Positions 1-9,811 of a stretch of DNA of 64,000 nt are shown here, piece after piece. The stretch spans positions 310,001 to 374,000 of the forward strand of contig JAEPMI010000008.1 of the NCBI GenBank assembly GCA_017644045.1. Reading direction: 5' to 3'. Numbering within the stretch: position 1 is the first letter of the stretch; the number at the start of each line of letters is the position of its first letter. Below the pieces are notes generated by a model. The model was not told the origin of the DNA, did not search any database, and worked only from the letters and a program-made list of their open reading frames with translations. The stretch comes from Deltaproteobacteria bacterium (GTDB lineage: Bacteria > Myxococcota_A > Polyangia > Polyangiales > Houyiibacteriaceae). Position numbers and translations under genes: made by a program.

Positions 1-578
1 TGCAGCACGGCGTCGATGTCGGCGCGCTCGGACACGTGCCGGTACGCGTGGAAGTAGCCGTGGTCGAAGCTCGAGCAGCTCATCACCGCGAAGCGCAGCC
101 GGTCCACGCCGCCGGTCGGTGCGGTGCGGGTCCGGCCGACGCGGGACATCGTCCCCTCGCCGCTGAACCGATAGTAGTAGGTCGTCGCCGGGTCGAGACC
201 GGTGACGTCCACCTTCACGGTGAAGTCCCGGTTGGCGTCGGTGGTCGTCGAGCCCATCGCGACCACGTCGCTCATGGCCGGGTCGGTGGCGACGACCCAG
301 TCGACGTCGGCGCTCGCCGCGTCGGTGGTGATGTGCGTCCAGAGGAGGACCGAGTCCGAGAGCGGGTCGCCGCTCGCGATGCCATGGCGGAACGGACCGG
401 TCGGCTCCGGCGGGCCCATGTCGATGGGCCCCATGTCGGTCGCTGCATCGAGCTCGGGCATCGCGCCGTCCATGCCCGCGTCGAGCGCCATGGTGTCGTC
501 GTCGTCCCCACAGCCGGCCGCCACCGCCACGCCGGCCAAGCCCATCTTCTTCAAGAGATCCCGCCGCTTCATCGCCAT
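1..578 (-). CDS. PhoD-type alkaline phosphatase, N-terminal part (runs off window)
   Basis: About 192 residues are visible; the rest lies beyond the left edge. The protein opens with a twin-arginine export signal (KRRDLLKK, residues 4-11) that ends in a lipobox-like AAGC, so a Tat-exported, possibly lipid-anchored enzyme is likely. An Asp/Gly/Pro-rich linker follows. The hallmark of the PhoD N-terminal domain, FRHGIASGDP followed by LLWTH, lies at about residues 63-80, and a fibronectin-like beta domain leads into the start of the metallophosphatase domain (RFAVMSCSSF). The family hydrolyses phosphate mono- and diesters outside the cytoplasm using Ca and Fe; the metal ligands are outside the window. 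The start is ATG at 578, with an alternative ATG two codons in. Confidence 0.85.
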   Translation of the reverse strand, partial: MAMKRRDLLKKMGLAGVAVAAGCGDDDDTMALDAGMDGAMPELDAATDMGPIDMGPPEPTGPFRHGIASGDPLSDSVLLWTHITTDAASADVDWVVATDPAMSDVVAMGSTTTDANRDFTVKVDVTGLDPATTYYYRFSGEGTMSRVGRTRTAPTGGVDRLRFAVMSCSSFDHGYFHAYRHVSERADIDAVL

Positions 579-750
579 TCCAAGCCTCGCTCGCTCGAGT
601 CACACACGCGTGACCTGCAGGTCACCCTCGGCGAATACCCCGTCCCGGCGGAAACGACCATCCTGGGGCGAGCGTCGTCACCAAACGGTCACCGCCCGGC
701 CCCAGCCCGAAGGGCGTTCCTCCCGGCGCCCGAGCGAGTACCATGCGCGC

Positions 751-1782
751 GTGCGCTTCCTCTCCCTCCTGGTTCTCCTCTGCGCTGCGGGTGCCCACGC
801 CCAGCCGGCGCTCGTCGACGCCCCCGTCCGCGAACGCTTCGACGGGTTCGCCGGCTCCGGCTTCGACCCCGATCCGTCGGCGGGTCAGCTGGACAGCGAC
901 ACCTGGATCGTCACCGGTCTGAACGCGGGCGACCTCGCCTTCGGCGACACGGCGACCACCGGCAGCTACGCCAACGGCAGCGACCCGGGGGCGGTGACCG
1001 ATGCCGGCATCTGGGCGTTCGAGGTCGCGGCGTCGGACCCCGCGCTCGGGGTCCAGCCCGCGATGAACGATCTGACGCCGGGCGCGCTCGAGACCCGCTT
1101 CACCAACGGCACCGGCGCGGCGCTGGACTCGTTCAGCCTCCAGTACGAGTGCTGGCAGTTCAACGACGGCGCCCGCGCGACCGACATCAGCGTCGAGATC
1201 ACCGTCGAGGGCGCGACCGAGAGTCCCGCGGAGCTCGACTGCTCCGGGACGGTCGCCGCCGATGGCTCGCCGGCGTGGGCGTCCGAGACCCTCGAGACCG
1301 TCTACACGCCGGCGTCGCCGATCCCGGCCGACGCGACCGTGGGGATCCGCTTCGTGTTCGGCCATCGCGGCGGCGGCATGGCCTACGATCAGGTGGCCAT
1401 CGACGACCTCGTGCTCGGCCTCGCCGACAGCTGCGGCAACGGCATCGTCGAGGCGGGCGACAGTTGCGACGACGGCGACCCCTGCACCACCGACACGTGC
1501 ACCGAGCCCACCGGCTGCGTCTTCGATCCCATCGCGATGTGCGACATGGACGGCGGCGTGCCCGGCGACGGCGGTGTGGTCGACGACGGGGGCACGACGG
1601 AGCCGTCGGACGCGGAGGTCCCGCCGCGCTACGACGCGAACATGCTCCCCAACGACCCGGTGCCCGACCTCGGTGTCAGCGACGGCCCCGACCCGGATGG
1701 CTGCGACTGCGGAGTGAACGGCGCGCCGGGCGCCGCCTGGCCGCTGCTGCTCGCGTTCCTCTGGGTGCGCCGCCGACGTTGA
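751..1782 (+). CDS. Secreted MYXO-CTERM-anchored protein of unknown function
   Basis: A 343-residue exported protein. The GTG start at 751 places a clean signal peptide first (hydrophobic run about residues 3-13, cleavage near AHA). The central 200 residues look like a beta-sandwich domain with no recognised catalytic motif. Then comes a myxobacterial Cys-rich repeat (CGNGIVEAGDSCDDGD), an Asp/Gly-rich linker, and a C-terminal tail with CDCG, a short hydrophobic helix and RRRR, which is the MYXO-CTERM sorting layout. It is probably processed and anchored at the cell surface. Its stop codon directly abuts the stop of the convergent channel gene at 1783. Function is not recognised. Confidence 0.8.
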   Translation: MRFLSLLVLLCAAGAHAQPALVDAPVRERFDGFAGSGFDPDPSAGQLDSDTWIVTGLNAGDLAFGDTATTGSYANGSDPGAVTDAGIWAFEVAASDPALGVQPAMNDLTPGALETRFTNGTGAALDSFSLQYECWQFNDGARATDISVEITVEGATESPAELDCSGTVAADGSPAWASETLETVYTPASPIPADATVGIRFVFGHRGGGMAYDQVAIDDLVLGLADSCGNGIVEAGDSCDDGDPCTTDTCTEPTGCVFDPIAMCDMDGGVPGDGGVVDDGGTTEPSDAEVPPRYDANMLPNDPVPDLGVSDGPDPDGCDCGVNGAPGAAWPLLLAFLWVRRRR

Positions 1783-2918
1783 TCAGAGCCAGCGGCTGAC
1801 GATCTCGTCGATGGCCTTCGACTCCTCGAGACCGAGGAGCGCGACGTCCAGTCGGTGAGCGAGCTCGTTGTCGTCCCGGGAGAGCGCGAAGCCGTAGCCC
1901 AGCGGTTCGTAGCGGTCCTCGCTGATGGTGAGGCCGTGCGCCTCGAGCTCGCGCAGGTGCCACTGCAGGATCGGTCGGTCGTAGACCACGGCTTGGGCGT
2001 CGTCGTCGATCACGGCCCGGACGGCCGCCTCCAGGCTGCTCTTCCGTACGAGCTTCGCGCGGAAGCGGCTGGCGAAGGCGACGCTCGTGGTGCCGTCGAC
2101 CACTGCCACGTCCCGCTCCGCGAGGTCGGCCGCGTGCGCGATGGTGGTGTTGTCGAGCTGCGCGACGGTCAGCGCCGTGGCCAGGAACGCCGTGAGCGAC
2201 GAGACGACCACCAAGGAGAGGAGCATCCAGATGCCGGTGATGACTCGGCCGGCGGGCGTCTCCGGGACCCGGTCGCCGTAGCCGACCGTGGTCATGGTCA
2301 CGAGGGCCAGCCAGACGCCGGTGCCGATGCCGTGGTGCGGCTTCATCGCGATGGAGTCGTTCTTCTTCCGTTCCACGAGCCAGAGGAGGGCGCCGACGAC
2401 GAAGAGGACCAGGAGCAGCGCGCCTGCCCCGCCCAGGAACGCCGTGCTCACGAAGGGCGACAGTCGGTCGAGGACCGTCGGCTCGCTGACGGGCGCCGCG
2501 ATCGACAGCGCGCTCTCGTAGTAGGGCTGGGTGAAGTTGACACGCGCCGGGCGCGCGACGAGCTGATGCTGATCGGGCCGATGGCGACGTCGATGGTCCC
2601 GGCCTCGACCTGGTCGATGGCGTCGTCGGGAGTGTCGACCGGCACGAGCTGATACTCGAGGTCGAGGTCCTGAGCGAGGGCCTCCCAGATCGCGATACTG
2701 ATCCCGTCGAGGTGGTCGGCCTCGCGAATGACGAAGGGCTCGCTCCCGCTGACCCCCACGCGAAGCTCCCGCGGTGGCTCCGGCTCCGCCGCGGGCTCGG
2801 CTTCGGTGGCGTCTGCCTCCAGGGCTTCGCCCTCCGCGGGCGTGGGTTCGTCTTGAGCGCCGACCGTTCCCGCCACACCGAGCAGGAAGAGCAGCGCGCT
2901 CCATCGCAACAATTCCAT
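1783..2918 (-). pseudogene. GluR0-like ligand-gated potassium channel, frameshifted
   Basis: Two reading frames together make one prokaryotic ionotropic-glutamate-receptor-like channel of about 378 residues. Frame 1 (2918 to about 2541) gives a signal peptide, an acidic Pro/Glu linker and lobe 1 of a periplasmic-binding-type domain ending in RARRV. Frame 2 resumes at 2538 with NFTQPYY, then a membrane helix, a pore loop with the K+ filter TVGYGD, a second long helix, and lobe 2 to the C-terminus. Lobe 1 - helix - P-loop - helix - lobe 2 is the GluR0 order. Two extra bases at 2539-2540, or one missing base, break the frame. All domains remain intact, so a recent mutation or a sequencing error are both possible. 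It is convergent with the MYXO-CTERM gene. Confidence 0.85.
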
Positions 2919-2957
2919 CGGGCGGACCGTACCAGGGCCACCGACCAGAAACCGGTC

Positions 2958-4259
2958 TCAGGGGCGCGGCGCTTCGCGGCGGGGCGGTCGCGGCGCGGGT
3001 GCGGTGGCCAGCGCCTTGGCGAGGTAGGGGGTCGCCTCGGCGATGAGATCGAGCGTCGGATCGAGCTGCTTGCCGAGCCCCTCGGCGACGAGCATCGCCA
3101 GGTTCACGACCGTGAAGACCGGGTCGATCTGGACCTTGTGGCGCCGGAGCACGCTCATCATGCCCATGAGCACCTTGCTGGCCTCGAGCTCGTTGAGCGC
3201 CTTCCCTTCGAGTGCCTTGAAGTGCGACTGCACCTCCTTCTCGAAGGCGTCGTAGTCGACGTTCCCCACGGCCGGCGCGTAGCTGTAGAAGAGCTTGGCC
3301 GCGAGCGCGCCGTCCTGGCCGGCGAGCGCGACGAAGGTCTGGATCCACGGATGGCGGAGGTCGTCCTCGATCTCGGCGACCAGCCCGAGGTCGATCAGGA
3401 TGACCTCGTCGTCGGCGGTCAGCAGGATGTTCCCCGGGTGGAGGTCCGCGTGGACGAAGCCGTCCTCGAAGACCATCTGCAGGATGGCGCGGAGGCCGCG
3501 ACGAGCCAGCGCGGCTCGGTCGCCGCCGACCCGCTGGGGGTCGGTGGCCTTCACGCCCTCGACCATCTCCATGCCGAGCACCCGCTCGGTGCAGAGCTCG
3601 TCCTCGAGCGCGGGGACGCCGACGCCGTCCAGGTCGGCGAAGTTCTCGGCGAAGCGGCGGTTGTTCGCCGCCTCGAGGCGGAAGTCGAGCTGGCCGTGCA
3701 TGGCTTCGGAGAAGCGTTCGACGGAGCCGGGCAGGGACATGAGCCGCAGCGTGGGGATCTTATCCGCGAGCCGGGCCCCGATGCCCATCAGCACCAGGTC
3801 GCGCTCGACCTGCGGGCGCGCGAGCTTCCGCTGCACCTTGAGCGCGATCGGTCGGTCCTCGAAGGTCGCTCGGTGGACCTGCGCGACCGACGCCGCGGCC
3901 ATGGGAACCGGATCGACCACGAGCTTGGCGCGGGTCGCCGGGTCCAGCTCGAGGTCGAGCACCTCCTCGACCTCCGCGAAGGGAATCGGCGGGACCTGGT
4001 CTTGAAGGCGGGCCAGGGTCTCGGTGATGCCGGGCCCGAAGAGGTCGGGCCGGGTGCTGAGGATCTGCCCGAACTTCACGTAGGTCGCGCCGAGGCGCTG
4101 GAACGTGTTCGCCAGCACGTCCCCACGCAGACGCTCGCGCGCGTCGCGGTCGCCTCGGCGCACGAAGAGGGCCAAGCGACGGAACCCATAGACGACGACC
4201 GCTCCCAGGAAGACCCAGAAGACGTGGAGGAATCGAAAGGTGAGCCGGAGCGCTCGCAT
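2958..4259 (-). CDS. ABC1/UbiB-family atypical kinase
   Basis: This 433-residue protein carries the family signatures in order: KFGQ (62-65), the Ala-rich nucleotide loop AAASVAQVH (121-129), a VAIK-like lysine (K141 in IALKVQ), HADLHPGN (270-277, catalytic loop) and DLG (290-292). The family is linked to ubiquinone biosynthesis and to lipid or quinone homeostasis, and acts as an ATPase rather than a classical protein kinase. A hydrophobic stretch at residues 8-25 could be an N-terminal membrane anchor, unlike E. coli UbiB, which has C-terminal anchors; the C-terminus here is short and Pro/Arg-rich. It lies 39 bases upstream of the channel gene on the same strand, so co-transcription is possible. 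No ubiquinone genes are nearby, so the exact role is open. Confidence 0.88.
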   Translation of the reverse strand: MRALRLTFRFLHVFWVFLGAVVVYGFRRLALFVRRGDRDARERLRGDVLANTFQRLGATYVKFGQILSTRPDLFGPGITETLARLQDQVPPIPFAEVEEVLDLELDPATRAKLVVDPVPMAAASVAQVHRATFEDRPIALKVQRKLARPQVERDLVLMGIGARLADKIPTLRLMSLPGSVERFSEAMHGQLDFRLEAANNRRFAENFADLDGVGVPALEDELCTERVLGMEMVEGVKATDPQRVGGDRAALARRGLRAILQMVFEDGFVHADLHPGNILLTADDEVILIDLGLVAEIEDDLRHPWIQTFVALAGQDGALAAKLFYSYAPAVGNVDYDAFEKEVQSHFKALEGKALNELEASKVLMGMMSVLRRHKVQIDPVFTVVNLAMLVAEGLGKQLDPTLDLIAEATPYLAKALATAPAPRPPRREAPRP

Positions 4260-4337
4260 CCGCGGAAAGGGTTAGCCCTCGGAAGCCATGGCGTCGAGCG
4301 CGGGCCGTTCGGGCCAGATGGTGGTAGTCCTACGACG

Positions 4338-6419
4338 ATGGGCTTCGCTCGCTTCCTCTCGCTCCTGGCCGTCGTCGGGGCTCTGCTGCCGTTGGGTGTC
4401 GGCTGCGGAACCAAGGACGGTGGCTTCCGCTTCGACGCCGACCGACCCGATGGGTCGATGGTGCCTCCCTACCGGCCCCCCCGGTGTGGGGATGCGGGCG
4501 CCTGCCTCGATGGCGACACACCGCCGATCGAGACCGACATGGGACCGCCCCCGCCGCCCTGCAACGAGGTGACCTTCACCTACGACGACACGGCCGCGGC
4601 CGAGGTCCTGGTGAGCGGCTCGTGGCTCGTGCCGCCGGGTGACTCCTGGCCCGCGACCGCGGAGGACGGGGCGCTCGAGATGATGCTGGTCGGTGGCGAG
4701 TGGACGGTGACCACGCTGATCGAGCCGATCGCGAGTCATCAGTACAAGCTCATCGTGGACGGGGAGTGGATCGCCGATCCCTCCAACCCGCAGACCGCCC
4801 CGGACGGCTTCGGTGGGGTCAACAGCGTGCTCGACGTCTGCAGCGCGGGCTGCGGTGAGGTCGAGGACTTCGACTGGCGCGACACGGTGATGTACTTCGC
4901 GATGGTCGATCGCTTCAGCGACTCGGATGGGTCGAGCGACCCGGTCGCGGGGGCGACCGGCGGCGACGCGACCAGTGGCCCGAGCGGTCAGTACGCCGGC
5001 GGAGACCTGCAGGGCGCGACGGACCGACTCGACTACCTCGCCGACCTCGGCATCACGTCGATCTGGCTCAGCGCTCCCTACGACAATCGCGAGCTCGCCG
5101 GCGCCTCGACCAACCCGGGCGCGGACCCGCGCATGTACAGCGCGTACCACGGCTACTGGCCGAAGCCGGCGAACATCGACTACTCGGACCCGGACAACCC
5201 GTCGCCGCGACCGCTGGTGGAGTCCCGCATCGGCACCGAGTCCGACCTGCGCGCCTTCATCGACGGAGCGCATGCCGCGACCAGCGCCAACGGCCACGGC
5301 ATCAAGATCCTCTTCGACTACGTGATGAACCACGTCGACGCGGAGAGCGGCCTCTTCATGGCGCACCCGGACTGGGTCACCTACGACAGCGGGAGCATCC
5401 GCACCTGCGGTGACGGAGACGTCTGGAACGACCCCTACTGGGGCACCCGTTGCGCCTTCACCGACTACCTGCCGCCCTTCGACTACGAGAACGCCGAAGC
5501 GCGCGCCTGGTCGGTCAACGACGCGATCTGGTGGGCCAAGGAGTACGGCATCGACGGCTACCGGCTCGACGCGATCAAGCACGTACCCTTCGTGTGGCTC
5601 ACCGATCTCCGCGCCGCGGTCGAGTCCCGCATCACCGACGTCGACCGCTTCTACATGGTCGGCGAGACCTACGACTGGGATCAGCAGAACGTGCTCGCCG
5701 CGTACGTGAACCCGGACACGATGCTCGACGGCCAGTTCGACTTCCCGCTCCGCGCGCGACTCTGCGAGGCCGTCTTCCAGGAGGGCGGCAACCTCGGCTT
5801 CCTGAGCTCGTTCATGGACTCGAACGACGCCTACTACGGCACGGACTCGATCATGAGCACGTTCATCGGCAACCACGACATCCCGCGGGTGATCCACTAC
5901 GCGAGCCGAGAGATCACCAACTGCCGTGAGGGATCCAACCCGGGCAACGGCTGGGACTGGGTGCCCTCGCAGCCCTCGAGCCCGGCGCCCTACGAGCGGC
6001 TCGCGGTCGCGTTCGCGGTGCTGATGACCAACGGTGGCGTGCCCCTCGTCTACTACGGCGACGAGATCGGCCTCGCCGGCGGTGGCGACCCGGACAACCG
6101 GCGCATGATGGAGTGGGACGACGGCGACCTGAACGCGCACCAGCGCGCGCTCCGGTCGAACGTCCGGGCGCTCGCGCGGGCCCGCGGTGAGCACCCCGTG
6201 CTCGGTCGCGGTCGCCGCGTCACCCTGGAGGTATCGGAGGACACCTGGGTCTACCAGCGCGTCGGCTGCGACGACGTGGTGACGGTCGCCATCAACAAGG
6301 CAGACGTGCCGCGCACGGTGAACCTCCCCGCGGGTGACCACGAGGATCTGCTCGACGGAGGCACGGTCGCCGGAGGCTCGACCTCGCTTCCGGCGCGGAG
6401 CTTCCTCGTCATTCGATGA
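4338..6419 (+). CDS. Secreted GH13 alpha-amylase-family lipoprotein with starch-binding-like N-domain
   Basis: A 693-residue lipoprotein: the ATG at 4338 gives a signal peptide ending in LGVGC. After a Pro-rich linker there is a CBM48/E-set-like beta domain (about residues 75-165). The GH13 barrel follows with all four conserved regions: DYVMNH (about 327), GYRLDAIKH with the catalytic Asp nucleophile (about 403-411), VGETYD with the general acid Glu (about 441) and GNHD with the transition-state Asp (about 511). A C-terminal beta domain closes it. It should cleave alpha-1,4-glucans outside the cytoplasm; the exact specificity (amylase, neopullulanase or other) cannot be told. The stop overlaps the next GH13 gene as ATGA, indicating translational coupling. 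Confidence 0.92.
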   Translation: MGFARFLSLLAVVGALLPLGVGCGTKDGGFRFDADRPDGSMVPPYRPPRCGDAGACLDGDTPPIETDMGPPPPPCNEVTFTYDDTAAAEVLVSGSWLVPPGDSWPATAEDGALEMMLVGGEWTVTTLIEPIASHQYKLIVDGEWIADPSNPQTAPDGFGGVNSVLDVCSAGCGEVEDFDWRDTVMYFAMVDRFSDSDGSSDPVAGATGGDATSGPSGQYAGGDLQGATDRLDYLADLGITSIWLSAPYDNRELAGASTNPGADPRMYSAYHGYWPKPANIDYSDPDNPSPRPLVESRIGTESDLRAFIDGAHAATSANGHGIKILFDYVMNHVDAESGLFMAHPDWVTYDSGSIRTCGDGDVWNDPYWGTRCAFTDYLPPFDYENAEARAWSVNDAIWWAKEYGIDGYRLDAIKHVPFVWLTDLRAAVESRITDVDRFYMVGETYDWDQQNVLAAYVNPDTMLDGQFDFPLRARLCEAVFQEGGNLGFLSSFMDSNDAYYGTDSIMSTFIGNHDIPRVIHYASREITNCREGSNPGNGWDWVPSQPSSPAPYERLAVAFAVLMTNGGVPLVYYGDEIGLAGGGDPDNRRMMEWDDGDLNAHQRALRSNVRALARARGEHPVLGRGRRVTLEVSEDTWVYQRVGCDDVVTVAINKADVPRTVNLPAGDHEDLLDGGTVAGGSTSLPARSFLVIR

Positions 6420-8062
6420 GCCCCCGGTGGCTCGTGCTGGTCGTGCTGGTCGCGGCCTGCGGTGACGACGGAGGGCCCGCGCCCTCGGTCGACACCCACG
6501 TCGAGCGCTGGGACGACCAGCTGATCTACCAGGTGGTGGTCGACCGCTTCGCCAACGGTGACCCCAGCAACGACGTCCAGAACGGCATCGGGCCGGATCC
6601 CGATGACCTGCGGCGCCACCAGGGCGGTGACTGGCGTGGCCTGCGTGACCGGCTCGGCTACATCGAAGCGCTCGGCGCGACCGCCCTCTGGATCTCACCG
6701 GTGGTCGCGAACGTCGATCGGTCGGGCGACGAGGACGGCTACCACGGCTACTGGGCGAGCGACTTCACGACGGCCAACCCGCGCTTCGGTGACCTCGACG
6801 AGCTGCGCGCGCTCGTTCGCGAGGCGCACGCACGGGGCATGGCGGTGGTGGTGGACGTCGTCGTGAACCACGCCGGCCGGGTCTTCGATTACGACCTCGA
6901 CGGCGACGGGATGGTGGGCGTCGGCGAGGTCGAGCCGCCGTACCAGTCGACGCCCTACGAGGTGCCGCTCCTCTGGACCGCCAGGCCGCACCTCTTCGAC
7001 GGAGACGGAGTCTCCTTCGAGCTGCAGGCCGAGGACTACCGGCGGCGTGGGCTCGGGCTCCGGGGCGAGGCGCGCATCTATGGCGACTTCCCGACCGGAC
7101 TGCGGGACCTGCGCACCGACGACGAACGGATCCTCGAGGCGCTCGTGAGCACCTACGCCTGGTGGGTCGCCCAGACGGATGTCGATGGCTTTCGCCTCGA
7201 CGCCGTGCCGCACGTGGAGGAGGCGTTCTGGCCGGAGTTCGGCAGGCGGCTGCGCGCGCGGCTGGCGGCGATGGGCAAGCACCGCTTCTTCCTCTTCGGC
7301 GAGACCTTCGACGGGAGCCCGGACGCCCAGGCGATCACCACGGACGACGAGGGGGACCTCGACTCGTTCCTCGACTTCCCGCTCAAGCTCCAGCTGATCG
7401 ATGGGGTGATCCTCGACGGCAACGCCGCGGACACCGCGGTCGACGCGCTCGCCGACGCGCGCACCCGCTTCCGCCCCTTCGAGCAACCCGGTGGCATCGG
7501 GCTCGACCCCTGGCGCTCGCGGGTGACCTTCGTCGACAACCACGACACGTGGCGCATCCGCGGCGACCTGGACTCGTTCGAGGCGGCGCGCCTGGCGCTC
7601 CTCGTCGTGTTCACGATCGATGGGATCCCTTGCATCTACTACGGCACCGAGCAGGAGCTTCGGGGGCAGGGCGGTGGTGAGAGCCGCGAGCGGATGTGGG
7701 ACACGGGCTACCGCCGCGACACGGAGACCTGGGCGTGGATCCAGGCGCTGCGCGCGCTGCGCGAAGAGCTGCCGCCGTTGGTCGGCGGAGACCTCACGGT
7801 GCGTTTCGCGAGCGACGAGGATGGCTTCAGCGAGGTCGACCACGCCGGGCTCCTCGCCTACGAGCGGCAGCTGGATTCGGAGCGGGCGCTGGTCGTTCTG
7901 AACGCGCACGCCATCAAACGCTCGAGCGGGCCGATCCCCACCGGGTTCACGCCGGGGACGGAGCTCCGGGACCGGCTCGGGGGCGGATCCCTGACGGTCG
8001 GCGGCGACGGCTCGGTCGCCGTGTCGCTCGGACCCCGAGAAGCGATGATCCTCGCGCCGTGA
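6416..8062 (+). CDS. Second secreted GH13 alpha-amylase-family lipoprotein
   Basis: A 548-residue paralogue of the preceding gene without the N-terminal carbohydrate-binding domain. It has a short signal peptide with lipobox VAAC (residues 12-15), then goes directly into the GH13 barrel. Conserved regions are DVVVNH (about 147), GFRLDAVPH (about 258, nucleophile Asp), FGETFD (about 295, acid Glu) and VDNHD (about 372). It starts inside the stop codon of the first GH13 gene (ATGA), so the two are probably made together and may act in succession on the same alpha-glucan, one binding polymer and the other trimming oligomers. No maltose transporter or regulator lies nearby. Confidence 0.92.
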   Translation: MSPRWLVLVVLVAACGDDGGPAPSVDTHVERWDDQLIYQVVVDRFANGDPSNDVQNGIGPDPDDLRRHQGGDWRGLRDRLGYIEALGATALWISPVVANVDRSGDEDGYHGYWASDFTTANPRFGDLDELRALVREAHARGMAVVVDVVVNHAGRVFDYDLDGDGMVGVGEVEPPYQSTPYEVPLLWTARPHLFDGDGVSFELQAEDYRRRGLGLRGEARIYGDFPTGLRDLRTDDERILEALVSTYAWWVAQTDVDGFRLDAVPHVEEAFWPEFGRRLRARLAAMGKHRFFLFGETFDGSPDAQAITTDDEGDLDSFLDFPLKLQLIDGVILDGNAADTAVDALADARTRFRPFEQPGGIGLDPWRSRVTFVDNHDTWRIRGDLDSFEAARLALLVVFTIDGIPCIYYGTEQELRGQGGGESRERMWDTGYRRDTETWAWIQALRALREELPPLVGGDLTVRFASDEDGFSEVDHAGLLAYERQLDSERALVVLNAHAIKRSSGPIPTGFTPGTELRDRLGGGSLTVGGDGSVAVSLGPREAMILAP

Positions 8063-8112
8063 GTCTCGCTCTCCCTTGACGGGCAGGGCGCGGGGCTGGA
8101 CGCTCGGGCCCG

Positions 8113-9567
8113 ATGAACGACGTCGCCAGCCCGCCCCAGCGCTCCATCCGGGTCTACGCGCCCGGGGACTTCGAGCCGGAGCGCCACTTCTACCCGCGGG
8201 TCCTCAACGCGCAGCTTCACCCGCTCGTGAAGAGCTTCCTGACCCTCGGCAACGAGCGCATCGCCGAGCGCTACGTCCACCTGCATCCGGAGGCGGACCC
8301 GGCCGCCGTTCGCGAGGCGCTCGCCTATCGGCCGCGCCACTTCCGCTGGGGTGGTGCGGACCTCTTCGTCATCACCAACGAGACCGGTGCGCGGCGCATC
8401 GTGGTCATCGAGACCAACTCGTGTCCCTCGGGGCAGAAGTCGATGCCGCTCTTCGACGACCACGCCGAGCACGGCGGTTACCAGCGCTTGCTCGAGCACA
8501 CCTTCATGCGGCGCCTCGAGAAGGCGCGGCTGCCGAGCGGTGGACTGGCGGTGCTCTACGACAAGAACGAGATGGAGGCGTCCGGCTACGCCGCGACGCT
8601 CGCCGACCTCACCGGCGAGCCGGTGTTGCTGGTGCCGTGCTTCAAGGAGGGCCACCAGCAGTTGGTCCGCTTCGACGACGGGATCCTCGAGGTCCGCCAC
8701 GAGGGGGCGTGGAAGCCCATCCGCGCCGCGTTCCGCTACGTGACGCAGGCACCCTGGCAGCGAATCCCCCCGGTCACGAAGACGATGATCTTCAACCCGA
8801 TCCTCGCCTGCCTCGCGGGTGGGCGGAACAAGCTGCTCGCGGCCAAGGCCTACGACCTCTTCAACGCCGACCTGCGCGAGCGCGGGCTCCGCATCCGTAC
8901 GCCCGAGACCATCTGGGACGTGAGTCACCAGGAGGTCCCGCTCTGGGTCGAGCGCATGGGCGGCGTGGCGGTCGTGAAGAACCCCTACAGCAACGCCGGT
9001 CAGGGCGTGTGGACGCTGACCAACGAAGCGGAGCTGAAGGCCTTCATGGAGCTCGAGCAGAGCTACGACCGCTTCATCGTCCAGGCGCTCATCGGCAACT
9101 TCCACTGGAGCAGTCGGAGCCGGAACGGCCGGCTCTATCACGTCGGCACCGTGCCGGATAAGCGCAACCGCATCTACGCGGCCGACCTCCGCTTCATGGT
9201 GGGCGGCGGCCGCGACGGCTTCCGGCCGATCGCGATCTACGCCCGCCGCGCGCGCAAGGGCCTGACGGCCGAGCTCGACGGAGTGGCGTCGTCCTGGGAG
9301 ATGCTCGGCACGAACCTCTCGGTGAAGCTCGCGGACGGCGAGTGGAAGAGCGAGACGGAGCGCCTGCTGCTCGTCGACAACCGCGACTTCAACAAGCTCG
9401 GCATCGGCACCGACGACTTGATCGAGGGCTACATCCAGACGGTGCTCTCGGTGGCTGCCATCGACCGCATGTGCGCCCGGCTGCTCACCCAGAAGGGACG
9501 CTTCCGCCACCGCTTCTTCGGGGAGGTCAACCCCGACCCGGCGCTCGCGGCCGAGATCATGCGCTAA
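8113..9567 (+). CDS. Uncharacterised ATP-grasp-like protein
   Basis: A 484-residue soluble protein without signal or membrane segments. I do not recognise a named family, but the second half looks like an ATP-grasp fold. It has a helical stretch with NKLLAAKAY, a Lys strand before a Gly-rich loop ([13 protein letters not shown], about residues 288-300), a strand FIVQALIG of the type that binds adenine, and an acidic DLRFMV strand. The first half has [12 protein letters not shown], reminiscent of a substrate-binding loop. ATP-grasp enzymes join a carboxylate to an amine or thiol through an acyl phosphate. The gene lies 50 bases after the GH13 pair on the same strand and ends at a convergent junction. 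Substrate unknown. Confidence 0.6.
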   Translation: MNDVASPPQRSIRVYAPGDFEPERHFYPRVLNAQLHPLVKSFLTLGNERIAERYVHLHPEADPAAVREALAYRPRHFRWGGADLFVITNETGARRIVVIETNSCPSGQKSMPLFDDHAEHGGYQRLLEHTFMRRLEKARLPSGGLAVLYDKNEMEASGYAATLADLTGEPVLLVPCFKEGHQQLVRFDDGILEVRHEGAWKPIRAAFRYVTQAPWQRIPPVTKTMIFNPILACLAGGRNKLLAAKAYDLFNADLRERGLRIRTPETIWDVSHQEVPLWVERMGGVAVVKNPYSNAGQGVWTLTNEAELKAFMELEQSYDRFIVQALIGNFHWSSRSRNGRLYHVGTVPDKRNRIYAADLRFMVGGGRDGFRPIAIYARRARKGLTAELDGVASSWEMLGTNLSVKLADGEWKSETERLLLVDNRDFNKLGIGTDDLIEGYIQTVLSVAAIDRMCARLLTQKGRFRHRFFGEVNPDPALAAEIMR

Positions 9568-9603
9568 CCACTCCGCTCCAGGCTTCGTTTTGCCCGATGG
9601 GCC

Positions 9604-9791
9604 CTTGGCCTCGCACAGAGTCACGGAGCCACAGAGGCACACGGAGAACCGCAGGTGGGATGGGACGTCGTCCCACGCCGCCGCGTACGACGTCGGCCGT
9701 CATGTCGCCGCGGTGCGGATCGCCTTCCGACCGCGCACGATTCTTCTTCCTCTGTGAACTCTGTGGCTCCGTGACTCCGTGCGAGGCCAAG
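9604..9791. repeat. Long inverted repeat in convergent junction
   Basis: Arms at 9604-9637 and 9759-9791 are complementary over about 33 bases with one mismatch (core GAGTCACGGAGCCACAGAG). They enclose about 120 bases that hold a second small palindrome, TGGGACGTCGTCCCA, near 9661. The element fills the gap between the stop of the ATP-grasp-like gene and the stop of phoH. It has no coding content and no T-run. It resembles a dispersed palindromic or MITE-like element, or a large bidirectional transcription stop. Confidence 0.8.
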
Positions 9792-9811
9792 AGCTCAGTG
9801 GGAACAGTGGG

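Noticed and set aside
4272-6698. Long antisense open frame opposite the first amylase gene
   Set aside because: It is a GC-rich shadow: Arg/Val/Gly-rich, no domain, exactly opposite a well-supported GH13 gene.
9557-9790. Small open frame across the inverted repeat
   Set aside because: It lies wholly in the repeat, is not protein-like and overlaps the end of a supported gene.
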